The notes beneath the pieces are model-generated. The model worked only from the letters and a program-made list of their open reading frames with translations. It did not search any database and was not told where the DNA came from. From NCBI GenBank assembly GCA_018268895.1, contig JAFDVP010000007.1, positions 310,001 through 374,000 of the forward strand: 64,000 nt of DNA, given 5' to 3'. Within the stretch, counting starts at the first letter, position 1. Every line of letters starts with the position of its first letter. The position numbers and the translations under genes are program-made. Source of the DNA: Acidobacteriota bacterium (GTDB lineage Bacteria > Acidobacteriota > Terriglobia > Terriglobales > Acidobacteriaceae). Below, one piece after another: positions 31,561 through 40,486 of this stretch.

Positions 31561-31977
31561 ATGAAACCCGTCAAGACCTTCAACGTCCTCGGCGAAACCG
31601 TCGAGATCCTCGTCACCAGCGAATCCACCAACTACTCCTTCTGCATGCTGGTGCAGACATCGCCCCCCGGCGGAGGCCCGCCGCCGCACTTCCACAAATT
31701 TGAAGACGAGGTCTTCACCGTCATCGAAGGGGAGTTCGAGCTCTTCGACGGCAGGCAGTGGAACAAGGTCCCGCCCGGCGAACAGGTGCACGCCCTGCGC
31801 AACCAGGTGCACACCTTCCGCAACTGCGGCAAGACCGCCGGCAAGATGCACTGCGTCGCCATCGACGGACGCCTCGACGAGTATCTCGAAGCCATCTCGC
31901 CGCTCGAGCTTCCGCAGGACATGCCTCGCCTCCTCCAGATCTCAAGCGAGTACGGCATCACCTTCGCCGCGCCCTGA
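31561..31977 (+). CDS. Cupin-domain protein
   Basis: This 138-residue single cupin has motif 1 PPPHFHKFEDEVFTVIEGEFE (HxH...E, with the third metal ligand in EDEVF) and motif 2 HALRNQVHTFRN. The conserved metal ligands (two His and Glu in motif 1, His in motif 2) are present, so a metal-bound cupin is likely. The reaction is unknown. The start is preceded by GCAAGGAACC. Convergent with ctaD, with 44 bp between the stops. Confidence 0.82.
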   Translation: MKPVKTFNVLGETVEILVTSESTNYSFCMLVQTSPPGGGPPPHFHKFEDEVFTVIEGEFELFDGRQWNKVPPGEQVHALRNQVHTFRNCGKTAGKMHCVAIDGRLDEYLEAISPLELPQDMPRLLQISSEYGITFAAP

Positions 31978-32021
31978 GATAAAGTCTGGCCGGGCTTCGA
32001 CCTCGGCCGTCATACACAGCT

Positions 32022-33686
32022 TCAGGCGGCGGGGTGAGGTTGATGTTCCGGTTGGTCGATGGAGGCATAGTCGTAGGCCTCGCGCGTGACGGTTGGAGGC
32101 TCGGGGAAGTTCTCGGTTGGCGGCGGTGAGTTGGTCTGCCACTCGAGCCCATAGGCCCGCCACGGATTGGGGCCGGCGACCGGGCCGTAGTAGAGCGACC
32201 AGCAGAGATAGATGACGGTGAGCAGGTAGCCGAGTCCCATCACGCTGGCCCCCGCCGTGGACATGACGTTCAGCACCTGCCATTCCGGAGGGTACATGGC
32301 ATAGCGTCGCGGCATCCCGAGGTAGCCGAGGATGAACTGTGGGCCGAAGGTGAGGAAGAAGCCGATGAAGATGGTGGTGGCAGCGAGCTTGGCCGGGGCT
32401 TCGGGGTACATGCGGCCGGTGATCTTGGGCCACCAGAAGTGGAGTCCGCCCAGGTAACCCATGATGACGGAACCGACCATGACAAAGTGGAAGTGCGCCA
32501 CGATGAAGTAAGTCTCCGTCAGATGGACATCCATGCCGAGAGAGCCGAGAAAGACGCCGGTGCATCCTCCGATGATGAAGAGCCCCAGAAAGCAGAAGGC
32601 GTAGATCATCGGGGCGGAGAAGGTGATCGAACCTTTATAGAGAGTCGATGACCAGTTGAAGACCTTGATCGCTGAGGGCACGGCAACGAGCATGGTCAGA
32701 AGCGAGAAGACCAGCGCGGCATACTGGCTGATTCCCATGATGAACATATGGTGCGCCCAGACGAAGAAGCCGAAGATGGCAATCGCGACCGACGAGAACG
32801 CCACGGCCGAGTAGCCGAAGACGCGCTTACGCGAGAAGCAGGCGATGATCTCCGAGATGACCCCCATCGACGGCAGCACCATCACATAGACGGCAGGGTG
32901 CGAGTAGAACCAGAACAGATGCTGGAACAGGAGCGGGTCGCCGCCGATAGCGGGATCGAAGATGCCGATGCCCATCAGCCGCTCAATGGCAATCAGCACG
33001 ATGGTGATGGCAACAACGGGTGTTCCAAGCACCATGATGATCGATGCCGCATAGTGCGACCAGATGAAGAGCGGCAGCCGGAACCAGGTCAGCCCCGGCG
33101 CCCTCATGCGGTGGATCGTCACGATGAAGTTGAGTCCGGTAAAGATGGACGAGAAACCGGCGACGAAGGCCGCGAGCCCCGCTGAGATGACGTTGGTATT
33201 GACGAAGCGCGTAGAGAGCGGAGTCGTGAAGGTCCAGCCGGTGTCGACGCCGCCTGCGATCACCGTATAGAGCAACAGGATTCCGCCGATGACAAAGCAG
33301 TACCAGCTCAGCAGGTTCAGCTTCGGGAACGCGAGATCGCGCGCTCCCAGCATCATCGGGATAAGAAAGTTGCCGAGCACCGCGGGAACGGCGGGGATCA
33401 GTACGAAGAAGACCATCACGATGCCGTGCATGGTGAAGACCTTGTTGTAGGTGTCCATCGCCATGAGGTCGGACTTCGGCGTCAGCAGCTCAAGCCGCAG
33501 GATAAAGGCGAGCAGACCGCCGATGGCGAAGAAGAACGTCACGCCTATCAGATAGAGCAGGGCAATGCGCTTGTGGTCCTGTGTCAACAGCCAGCTCTTG
33601 AGGCCGTGCGAGGCGTTCAGGTAGCTGGCTTCGGATTCGCGCCCCGGAGTGGCGACGACGGAGGTGGGGATGGCGGTGGTGCTCAT
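32022..33686 (-). CDS. ctaD: Cytochrome c oxidase subunit I, A2-type haem-copper oxidase
   Basis: This is a 554-residue, 12-helix catalytic subunit that reduces O2 at a haem a3-CuB centre. Ligands visible: low-spin haem His in [10 protein letters not shown], CuB His and cross-linked Tyr in [10 protein letters not shown], CuB His pair in WAHHMFI, and haem His residues in [10 protein letters not shown]. The D-channel Glu of A1 oxidases (HPEVY) is Ala here, and the preceding Tyr-Ser (YSHPxVY) marks the A2 subfamily. The start is ATG 33686, overlapping the stop of the Cys-rich gene. Subunits II and III are not adjacent, which is unusual. Confidence 0.95.
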   Translation of the reverse strand: MSTTAIPTSVVATPGRESEASYLNASHGLKSWLLTQDHKRIALLYLIGVTFFFAIGGLLAFILRLELLTPKSDLMAMDTYNKVFTMHGIVMVFFVLIPAVPAVLGNFLIPMMLGARDLAFPKLNLLSWYCFVIGGILLLYTVIAGGVDTGWTFTTPLSTRFVNTNVISAGLAAFVAGFSSIFTGLNFIVTIHRMRAPGLTWFRLPLFIWSHYAASIIMVLGTPVVAITIVLIAIERLMGIGIFDPAIGGDPLLFQHLFWFYSHPAVYVMVLPSMGVISEIIACFSRKRVFGYSAVAFSSVAIAIFGFFVWAHHMFIMGISQYAALVFSLLTMLVAVPSAIKVFNWSSTLYKGSITFSAPMIYAFCFLGLFIIGGCTGVFLGSLGMDVHLTETYFIVAHFHFVMVGSVIMGYLGGLHFWWPKITGRMYPEAPAKLAATTIFIGFFLTFGPQFILGYLGMPRRYAMYPPEWQVLNVMSTAGASVMGLGYLLTVIYLCWSLYYGPVAGPNPWRAYGLEWQTNSPPPTENFPEPPTVTREAYDYASIDQPEHQPHPAA

Positions 33687-33910
33687 GCGTGGATGGTCCT
33701 CAGGTCTGTAGGGCCGGGCTGGCTCAGGCTCAGCGCGGCGTTGAAGCATTCGTGTACGGCGAGAACGATCAGCGGCGGGCAACTGGCGCTCGTCCCGTAG
33801 CCGGGGCAGGCCGCGTGCGGGTCGCAGGCCTTGCGACGGAGAGCGGCTGTGCGCGGGCAGTTCGCACAGGCGTTGGCGCATGAGCCGGGTTGAAGGACGC
33901 GGAGGGTCAT
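33683..33910 (-). CDS. Cys-rich small protein, translationally coupled to ctaD
   Basis: The 75-residue product has cysteines at about 11, 15, 18, 29, 35, 44 and 55 ([27 protein letters not shown]). It has a GGGAGA ribosome site before the ATG. Its stop overlaps the ctaD ATG (ATGA), a strong sign that both are translated from one mRNA. Codon use is GC3-rich like its neighbours. The Cys pattern suggests metal or cofactor binding, perhaps a copper or iron-sulfur accessory to the oxidase. No known assembly-factor signature (Cox17, Sco, CopZ) is recognised. Confidence 0.65.
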   Translation of the reverse strand: MTLRVLQPGSCANACANCPRTAALRRKACDPHAACPGYGTSASCPPLIVLAVHECFNAALSLSQPGPTDLRTIHA

Positions 33911-33962
33911 CGCTCAATCTCCCTTGAAAAGACAAGGATGACCGAGACGACGCGGGGAAGAA

Positions 33963-33978
33963 TGTGACGGCGGTCACA
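33963..33978. promoter_or_regulatory. Perfect CRP/FNR-family operator TGTGA-N6-TCACA
   Basis: TGTGACGGCGGTCACA with flanking AA and AT matches the CRP consensus half-sites exactly. It is centred 60 bp before the Cys-rich/ctaD start and 105 bp before the PadR/ADOP module 2 start, so it could control either or both. The regulator at 20786-21481 has a recognition helix compatible with TGTGA. Confidence 0.7.
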
Positions 33979-34019
33979 ATACACGTAAGAGATTTGTCAG
34001 GCATCTTTCTCCCCTTGCG

Positions 34020-34057
34020 CTTCGACACAACGTTGCGCTACTCTTCTGCTGTCGAAG
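34020..34057 (+). promoter_or_regulatory. Inverted repeat straddling the likely padR module 2 promoter
   Basis: CTTCGACA (34020-34027) and TGTCGAAG (34050-34057) flank 22 bases containing a -10-like TACTCT (34039-34044). TTGCGC (34015-34020) is 18 bp upstream of the -10. It could be the PadR autoregulatory site. Confidence 0.4.
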
Positions 34058-34075
34058 TAGCAGGGGAGAAAACCG

Positions 34076-34408
34076 ATGGGCGATAAAAGGCTGGAACTAC
34101 CGCAGGGAACCTTGGATATGCTGATCCTGAAATCGCTGGAGCTGGAGCCGATGCACGGCTGGGCGATCTCCGAGCGGCTGCAGCAGATCTCGGGCAATGT
34201 GATCCAGGTGCAGCAGGGATCGCTGTACCCGGCGCTGCACCGTCTGGAGCGCCGAGGGTGGATCAAGGCCAACTGGGCGGTGAGCGAGAACAACCGCCGC
34301 GCGAAGTATTACGAACTGACGGCGAAGGGTCGTAAACAGTTGGCATCCGAGACCGCCGACTGGCAGAAGCTGACCGGCGCGGTCGACCAGATACTCCGTA
34401 TGGCCTGA
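34076..34408 (+). CDS. PadR-family transcriptional regulator (ADOP-linked), module 2
   Basis: The 110-residue winged-helix protein has the same segments as the module 1 copy: PQGTLDMLILKSLELEPMHG, VQQGSLYPALHRLERRGWI and the SENNRRAKYYELT wing. Unlike module 1 it has a normal ribosome site (AGGGGAG, 7 bases before the ATG). The ADOP gene starts 13 bases downstream. The upstream region holds the CRP-type operator and an inverted repeat over the putative promoter. Probable local repressor of the permease. Confidence 0.93.
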   Translation: MGDKRLELPQGTLDMLILKSLELEPMHGWAISERLQQISGNVIQVQQGSLYPALHRLERRGWIKANWAVSENNRRAKYYELTAKGRKQLASETADWQKLTGAVDQILRMA

Positions 34409-34421
34409 AGGGAGTCAAGCG

Positions 34422-37145
34422 ATGGTGAACGATATGCTTTACCGCCTGCGTGCGTTGTTTCGCAAGGACTCGATGAACGAGGACCTGCGCGAAGAGCTGG
34501 AGTTCCACATCGAGCGCGAGGCGGCGAAGCATCGCGCATCGGGCGTCGATGCAGCGGAGGCGATGCGTCGCGCGCGGCTGGCGCTGGGAGGCGCGGCGCA
34601 GGTGGAGCAGCGGGTGCGCGACCAACGCGGCGTCAACGCCGTCGAGGGCTTGATCGAGGACATGCGCTTTGCGCTGCGGCAGCTTCGCCGCTCGCCGGGT
34701 TTCACGATCACGGCGGCGCTTACTCTGGCGTTGTCGATCGGCGCGACCATCACGATGGTTCGCATCGTGCGGTCGGCATTATTGGAGCCGCTACCGTTCC
34801 CGCAGCAGGACAGGCTCGTAGGAGTGGCCTTCACCCAGCCGCAGCAGTCGCCGAATGACAACCAGGCAGGCAACACGGCGAGCTTCCTGTTGCAGCACGC
34901 GAAGTCGTTTCAGTCGGCGTCGGTGTATGCCGAGGGGACCGCCGGTGCAAATCTGGCAACCGGCAACCAGACGAGCGACGGAGCCGTGCAGGTTGCGATT
35001 CAGGCAGTCGATCGCAACTTTTTTCCGACGCTTGGCGTGCAGCCGATGCTGGGGCGTAACTTCTCTGCTGAGGAAGACAGGCGCAACGGGCCGAAGGCGA
35101 TCATCCTGAGCTACGGTCTGTGGCAGCGGATGTTCAACGGCGACACCGGCATCATCGATCGCGTCGTGCACCTGAACGGAGAGAGCGTCGCGGTCGTCGG
35201 AGTGATGCCCGCGAGCATGAGCTTTGGCAGCGACGACTCACGTTCCTTGAGCGCCGAAGCCGACGTCTGGCAGCCGCTTGCGCTCGACACCGCGGACCCC
35301 GGCTACTACGGGACGAACTACAACATGCTCGCGCGGCTTCGCGATGGCGTGACGGTCGAGCAGGCACAACAAGAGGTCGCCTCACTCGACAAGCCGCTGT
35401 ACAAGGAGTTTCCGTTTCTGACACAGTGGCTCAGCGTTGCGAAGACGATTCCGGAGTTCAAACTGTGGCCGTTGCAACAGGTGCTTGTGAGCAACATCCA
35501 TTCGAGTATCGTTGCGCTTACGGCGGCCGTGCTCGCTGTTTTGCTGGTGGCCTGCCTGAACCTTGCGGGACTGAACGCCGCGCGGGCTGCGAGCCGTGAG
35601 CGCGAGATTGCGCTGCGCAGCGCTCTCGGGGCATCGCGGTTTGAGATTGTGCGTCTGCTGGTCTCGGAGAGTTTTCTGCTCGCCATCGCGGGAACCGCCC
35701 TCGGGCTTGGCGTCGCAAGCGTCATGCTTCCAGCGCTGCTGGCCAATGCGCCGATGGCGATACCGCGCACGGGCGGCGTACATTTTGCCGCGATCTTCGC
35801 AGCCACCGTACTGCTGGTCTTCGTTGTCACGTTACTTTGCGGACTGCTGCCGTCCTGGCTTGTACTGCGCCGCAGCACTGCCGCGAATCTGCACACGCGG
35901 CAAACCACGGGAGCGTCTGCTCCGCACAGCCGCATGAGCAAGGCGCTGCTTGTGGCGCAGACGGCGATTGCGGTCCTGTTGCTCTCGGCGGCATCGCTGC
36001 TGCTCGTCGTATTTCTTCATCTGCGCGCCACGCCTTCAGGAGTGCAGCCGGAGCACCTTGCCGTGGCACAGGTGAATCTGAAGGGAAGCTCGTATGCCTC
36101 AACGCTTGCGACGACCCAGTTCATCCAGAAGGTCATCGATCGCCTGCAGCAATACCCCGGCGTCAAGCAGGTTGCGGCCAGCAATGGCTTTCCTCTGGAC
36201 CGCGGACTGAACATCACGATGCCGCCGACGGGAAATCTGCAGAAGTCGGATCTGGTGGAGCTTCGGCTGGTGACTCCGGGCTACTTCCGCGCGGTTGGCA
36301 TTCCTCTGCTTGCTGGCCGCGATATCGCGGAGACGGACAGGGCGGATTCGGCGCCCGTGATCGTCGTGAGCCAGGCGATTGCGAAAAAGCTCTGGCCGGG
36401 CAAGTCTCCGGTGGACGAGCACGTCAAGGCATTCTTCGGCAAGAACTCTCCGCCGCTGACGGTGATCGGCGTGGTTGCGGACTCGCACACGCACTCGCTC
36501 GCCGAAGATCCCGCGCTGCTGATCTATGAGCCCTTCACGCAGCAGTCCGATAAGAGTATGGCAACGCTCAATGGCTGGTTCCGCACCAGCTTTGCGATTC
36601 GCAGTGCGGCCGACACGGACCTTGCGGCGGCGGTGCAGAAGGCGATCCATGACGCCGACCCGGGCATTCCTGTCTCGCGCTATACGACGATGCAGACGAT
36701 CATCGACAACTCGCTGGCGCGGCCCCGGTTCTTCTCATCGTTGGTCACCGCATTCGCGGGATTTGCGCTGGCGCTGACGGTGATCGGGCTGTTCGGCCTG
36801 CTGAGCTACCAGGTGACGCAGCGCACGCGCGAGATCGGTGTAAGGGTTGCTCTGGGAGCGACGCGGGGACAGGTGCTGAGGTTTGTTCTGAAGCGTGGGC
36901 TGACGTTGACGCTGCTCGGGCTTGCGCTGGGATCGGCAGCGAGCTTGCTGTTGCCTCGGCTCATTCACTCGATGATGAGCGACATCATCACGGGTGGAGG
37001 TCATGTGGCGACGGGGCTGCTCGGCACGTTGCCGGCGCTTGCTGTGGCGTGTGGCGCGATGCTGCTTGCGGCCGTGGTTGCAAGTTGGCTGCCGGCGCGG
37101 CGGGCTTCGGCGATTGAGCCTATGGAAGCGTTGCGGATGGAATAG
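34422..37145 (+). CDS. ADOP permease, module 2
   Basis: The 907-residue protein has the same plan as module 1. A prefix helix (DLREELEFHIEREAAKHRA) is followed by two MacB_PCD/FtsX units. The first starts near residue 86 (SPGFTITAALTLALSIGATI), with loop signature REREIALRSALGASRFE; the second has QRTREIGVRVALGATRGQ and ends RRASAIEPMEALRME. There are about eight membrane helices. No ATPase is fused or adjacent. Sequence differs enough from module 1 that the two are old paralogues, not a recent duplication. Confidence 0.93.
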   Translation: MVNDMLYRLRALFRKDSMNEDLREELEFHIEREAAKHRASGVDAAEAMRRARLALGGAAQVEQRVRDQRGVNAVEGLIEDMRFALRQLRRSPGFTITAALTLALSIGATITMVRIVRSALLEPLPFPQQDRLVGVAFTQPQQSPNDNQAGNTASFLLQHAKSFQSASVYAEGTAGANLATGNQTSDGAVQVAIQAVDRNFFPTLGVQPMLGRNFSAEEDRRNGPKAIILSYGLWQRMFNGDTGIIDRVVHLNGESVAVVGVMPASMSFGSDDSRSLSAEADVWQPLALDTADPGYYGTNYNMLARLRDGVTVEQAQQEVASLDKPLYKEFPFLTQWLSVAKTIPEFKLWPLQQVLVSNIHSSIVALTAAVLAVLLVACLNLAGLNAARAASREREIALRSALGASRFEIVRLLVSESFLLAIAGTALGLGVASVMLPALLANAPMAIPRTGGVHFAAIFAATVLLVFVVTLLCGLLPSWLVLRRSTAANLHTRQTTGASAPHSRMSKALLVAQTAIAVLLLSAASLLLVVFLHLRATPSGVQPEHLAVAQVNLKGSSYASTLATTQFIQKVIDRLQQYPGVKQVAASNGFPLDRGLNITMPPTGNLQKSDLVELRLVTPGYFRAVGIPLLAGRDIAETDRADSAPVIVVSQAIAKKLWPGKSPVDEHVKAFFGKNSPPLTVIGVVADSHTHSLAEDPALLIYEPFTQQSDKSMATLNGWFRTSFAIRSAADTDLAAAVQKAIHDADPGIPVSRYTTMQTIIDNSLARPRFFSSLVTAFAGFALALTVIGLFGLLSYQVTQRTREIGVRVALGATRGQVLRFVLKRGLTLTLLGLALGSAASLLLPRLIHSMMSDIITGGGHVATGLLGTLPALAVACGAMLLAAVVASWLPARRASAIEPMEALRME

Positions 37146-37150
37146 ACGGG

Positions 37151-37213
37151 CGTTCGAGCTTCGCTCGAATGAACCCACATCTGGCGATAAGACCGCCAGA
37201 TATGGGGCACCCG
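37151..37213. repeat. Repeat family B, complete copy
   Basis: TTCGAGCTTCGCTCGAA hairpin, then ATCTGGCG-ATAAGAC-CGCCAGAT (37179-37201), then ATGGGGCACCCG. It occupies the gap between the convergent ADOP and MFS genes. Confidence 0.85.
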
Positions 37214-37243
37214 TGCTTGTTATGTGAACCGAGTGGCGAAGTA

Positions 37244-38557
37244 TCAGGTTTCAGCGTCGAGGTGCATTCCGCTGGGGGCTGCGAGAGTGGCGTAGCAGAG
37301 CGCGCCCAGCAGCGTCACCGCGCTGCACAGGCCGAGCGCGATGGTGAACGAGTGCGTGCGGTCGAGCAGCCATCCGGTAACGACGGGTGCGGCCGAGGCG
37401 ATCATGAAGCTGGCGAAGTTCTGCAGCGCGCCGAGCGATGCGACGTAGCGCAGCGGGCTGACGGCCTGCACGTATCCCCAGCCGGAGGTCCCGGCGAAGT
37501 GGATGCAGAAGAGCGCGGCGCTGATTCCCGCGACGGCCTGCGCCGTGGACTGGCTGTGCGCGACGAGGAAGGTGCTCGCCGCAGAGACCACCATGCCGCC
37601 GACGATGTTACGGCGATGGATCGTGGTGAGCGGAAGGCCGCGACGCGCGAGGAAGTCGGAGATGTAGCCACTCGATAACATGCCGAAGGCACCGGCGATA
37701 AAAGGCAGCGCGGCCACCCATCCGCTCTTCGCCAGCGAAAGGTGACGCTCGCCTTCGAGATACGCGGGCAGCCATGCAAGATAGAGCCAGACGGTATAGT
37801 TGACGCCTCCCCAGCCGAGCATCATCCCCCACACGGTCCGTTGGCGAATGAGCGCTCGCCATGCGGGTTCGGGGGAGGCAGCTTCATCCCACCCTTCGCG
37901 TTGCGAAGGGTGGGGCACCCGGGCATCTATTGTTGTACTGGCGGAATGCTCCGTTTCGGCGAAGGGAGTATCGCGTCGCGCGCGGTGGAGCGCGATCCAT
38001 AGCGCGGCAACAACAAGCCCGGCTGCACCGAGAATGATGAACATCGTGCGCCAGCCGGTGCGCAGCATGATCCAGGTGAGGATGGGTGGCGCGACGGCGA
38101 GGCCAACCGTCTGCGAAGAGCTCATGACGGCGGTGGCGCGGGCTCGCGTCGAAGCGCTGAACCACTCGCGCGTGGAGCGGATGCCCGAAGGGTAGAACGG
38201 CGCTTCGCCGATGCCGAGCAGGACACGAAGGACGAGGAAGACAGGCAACGTGCGGACGAAGCCGGTGAGCATCTGCGCAGCCGACCAGAGTGTGAGTCCT
38301 CCGCCGAGCACATAGCGTGTGCCCACACGATCGAGCAGGCCAATGAGCGGAAGCTGCGCGAATCCATACGCAAACGAGAAGGCCGAGAGCAGCCAGCCCA
38401 TCTGCGTGGCGTTCAGGTGCATCTCGGCGCGGACGGTGGTGTTGGCGATGGAGAGCGAGGAGCGATCGAGGAAGTTGACGATGCCCGCAAGAAAGAGCAG
38501 CAGCAGCGTGACTGTCTGATGGCGGCGCAGGCTGTGTTGTCCGGGGGCTTCGGTCAC
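37244..38557 (-). CDS. MFS transporter (anion/sugar-acid symporter type) with in-frame repeat in the central loop
   Basis: The product is 437 residues from a GTG at 38557. The ATG at 38704 would overlap the upstream phosphatase gene. Twelve helices. DRSSLSIANTTV in helix 1 and RVLLGIGEAPFYPSG are typical of the anion:cation symporter family that imports galactonate, glucarate and similar compounds. In the cytoplasmic loop between the two six-helix halves, the segment DARVPHPSQREGWDEAASPEP is encoded by a complete repeat C palindrome (37882-37923). This loop tolerates insertions, so the protein is probably functional. Confidence 0.87.
   Translation of the reverse strand: MTEAPGQHSLRRHQTVTLLLLFLAGIVNFLDRSSLSIANTTVRAEMHLNATQMGWLLSAFSFAYGFAQLPLIGLLDRVGTRYVLGGGLTLWSAAQMLTGFVRTLPVFLVLRVLLGIGEAPFYPSGIRSTREWFSASTRARATAVMSSSQTVGLAVAPPILTWIMLRTGWRTMFIILGAAGLVVAALWIALHRARRDTPFAETEHSASTTIDARVPHPSQREGWDEAASPEPAWRALIRQRTVWGMMLGWGGVNYTVWLYLAWLPAYLEGERHLSLAKSGWVAALPFIAGAFGMLSSGYISDFLARRGLPLTTIHRRNIVGGMVVSAASTFLVAHSQSTAQAVAGISAALFCIHFAGTSGWGYVQAVSPLRYVASLGALQNFASFMIASAAPVVTGWLLDRTHSFTIALGLCSAVTLLGALCYATLAAPSGMHLDAET
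37882..37923. repeat. Repeat family C palindrome inside the MFS gene, read in frame
   Basis: TTCATCCCACCCTTCGCG and CGAAGGGTGGGGCACCCGGG are facing arms identical in type to the intergenic copies at 2357-2465 and 9562-9671. The host frame is kept open and gives VPHPSQREGWDE. Confidence 0.75.
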
Positions 38558-38651
38558 TCTGGGTAATTGTACCCGCGAGCGCTTCCGGAGCTTGGAGCAG
38601 ATCGCAGCGGGCGCTCCGTGGGAAAACGCCCGCTGCCGACCTGCCTTTGGC

Positions 38652-40352
38652 CTAGTGCAGCTTGACGTCGGGAAGGACGCCGGTTCCTTCCGCGCGAACA
38701 GCATCGAGCTCTGCCGGGTTGATGTCGAGCGCTTTGAGGATGGTGGGCGCGACCTGCGCTGTTCCTACCTCTGCGTAGACCGTACGTGAACGGAAGCCGG
38801 GGTTGGAGAGCAGCAGCATGACGTTGGTGTCGTCATGGCCGAAGCCTCCATGCTCGGACTGCTTCTTGTGGCTTCCGGTGTACACGATTCCCGCGTTCGG
38901 AGTAACGATGATGTCAGGCGTACGGGGATCGACGGCGGGATCGTTGTAGTTGAGCGCCAGCGACGGGCCGTAGTAGATCTGACCGAGGCCGATCTGCGTG
39001 GCGTTGCTCTCGAGGATGCTGACGCTGGCAGCGGTGTCGGCCGAGTTCTTCAGCCAGATGAGCGAGACATCGTCCTCGGTTGGGCCGATGCCGGCAGGGT
39101 TGCCGGGTGACTCGGAGCTGGGGATATAGCCATAGCCATCGAGCAGCGTCGCAGGCGATGAACCAACCTTGAGCTGCGCGACGTAGCGGTTGGGGTCGAT
39201 CGGCGACTGACCGTGCTTGGCAGTGACGACGATCAGAGTGGAGTTGTAGAGCCCCTTCTCTTTCAGCTCGTCGACGAACGCGGCGATGGACGCATCGACA
39301 AACCTGATGTCGTCAAGAAGAGCCGCAGAGGGAGTTCCTGCTGCATCGAGATAACCACCCTTGGTGCTGCCCTCGACCAGCTTCTGGCCGACGCTGACGG
39401 CCTGAAAGTTCATGCCGAAGATATTCGGCACAGCGGTCTTGCGCGCGCCGAGGTGGTCTTTGCCGTCAATCTCATTCAGGATGGCGTTGACCTTCAGCGT
39501 GTCGTAGCACTGGATGTTTTTGAAGCTGTTGGTCCATGCGGTGAGGTCTGAGCCGGGGTCCGGGATGGTGGTGCAGGAGAGGCCGGTCGGCGTCTTGATG
39601 GATGGAAGCGCGATGACGTTGGAGTTGATCTCGGGCGCGTAGAAGTCGTCGAGCGCCGAGGGGCCGATGCCGCTGGCGACGGAGGAGTATGCGGGATGCT
39701 TATCCGACCAGGCGGTATATCCACCAGCCTTGTGGATGACGCTGAAGATGCTGTTGGCGCGGACGAACTCCCACGGATAGACGGGAGCGCAGCCGTGGGC
39801 GGGATCGCGCGGCAGCTTCTTGGGATCGATGGAGTGGAGACCTCCGTCGATCAGCGCAGCGCCGGGCGCTCCGCCGTTGAGTTTGCTCTGGTCGATGTCG
39901 ATGCCTTCTTCGTACTCGGTCGTGGTGCCGGTAGGAGCAGCGCCTGCCGTGCAGGGTCCGGCGGCGACGCCGTTGCCGGTCGTGGTCGCCGGAGCGTCAA
40001 GGTTGCGGGCATAGGCAACGTCATAGTAGACGCCGGTCAGCGCGGGGCTTCCGCCTGTGATGATCGCTGTAAGCCCGGGGAAGGAGTCCGACGGCTTCGA
40101 CGTGTTGGCTGCAACATAGTTGACGCCGGTCTTGCCGAGAGCGGCCAGTGCCGGGCAGTAGGACTTGCCGTTGTTGATCGTGCTGATCCCGTTAGCACAG
40201 TTTGCAAAATCGACGGCGTGCATTCCGTCGATGCTGATGAGAAGCACACGCTTGATCGGATCGTGTTGTCCGTCGCGGGCATTGTCCTGATTGGCCGCAT
40301 ATCCCGTAGAGCACATCGCAGCAAACGCAAGAAGAGCTACAGCTTTTTTCAT
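38652..40352 (-). CDS. Exported alkaline phosphatase-superfamily protein (nucleotide pyrophosphatase/phosphodiesterase-like)
   Basis: This 566-residue protein has a signal peptide (about 1-19, ending in GYA). The metal and nucleophile motifs of the superfamily are seen: LLISIDGMHAVDF (metal Asp), SDSFPGLTAIITGG (catalytic Ser/Thr region), VTAKHGQSPIDPNRY and EHGGFGHDDTNVML (metal His/Asp). The fold hydrolyses phosphodiesters or pyrophosphates in the periplasm. The C-terminal ILKALDINPAELDAV is typical of acidobacterial and streptomycete members. Same strand as RidA upstream and the MFS gene downstream. Confidence 0.88.
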   Translation of the reverse strand: MKKAVALLAFAAMCSTGYAANQDNARDGQHDPIKRVLLISIDGMHAVDFANCANGISTINNGKSYCPALAALGKTGVNYVAANTSKPSDSFPGLTAIITGGSPALTGVYYDVAYARNLDAPATTTGNGVAAGPCTAGAAPTGTTTEYEEGIDIDQSKLNGGAPGAALIDGGLHSIDPKKLPRDPAHGCAPVYPWEFVRANSIFSVIHKAGGYTAWSDKHPAYSSVASGIGPSALDDFYAPEINSNVIALPSIKTPTGLSCTTIPDPGSDLTAWTNSFKNIQCYDTLKVNAILNEIDGKDHLGARKTAVPNIFGMNFQAVSVGQKLVEGSTKGGYLDAAGTPSAALLDDIRFVDASIAAFVDELKEKGLYNSTLIVVTAKHGQSPIDPNRYVAQLKVGSSPATLLDGYGYIPSSESPGNPAGIGPTEDDVSLIWLKNSADTAASVSILESNATQIGLGQIYYGPSLALNYNDPAVDPRTPDIIVTPNAGIVYTGSHKKQSEHGGFGHDDTNVMLLLSNPGFRSRTVYAEVGTAQVAPTILKALDINPAELDAVRAEGTGVLPDVKLH

Positions 40353-40486
40353 TGTTTTACCTCCGGCAACACAATTACCTGAGCTACCGGAGTGCCTGTG
40401 TCGCTGAAGGATGAAATTTAGTTAAAGATCGCGGCCCCCTGCGGTATACCGGGAGACCATGCTGGAGAGGTCCGCAAATGACGGCG

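Noticed and set aside
33687..34028. N-terminal extension of CtaD by 114 residues
   Set aside because: The extension is Arg/Pro-rich, lacks homology and overlaps the better-supported Cys-rich gene and the CRP-type site.
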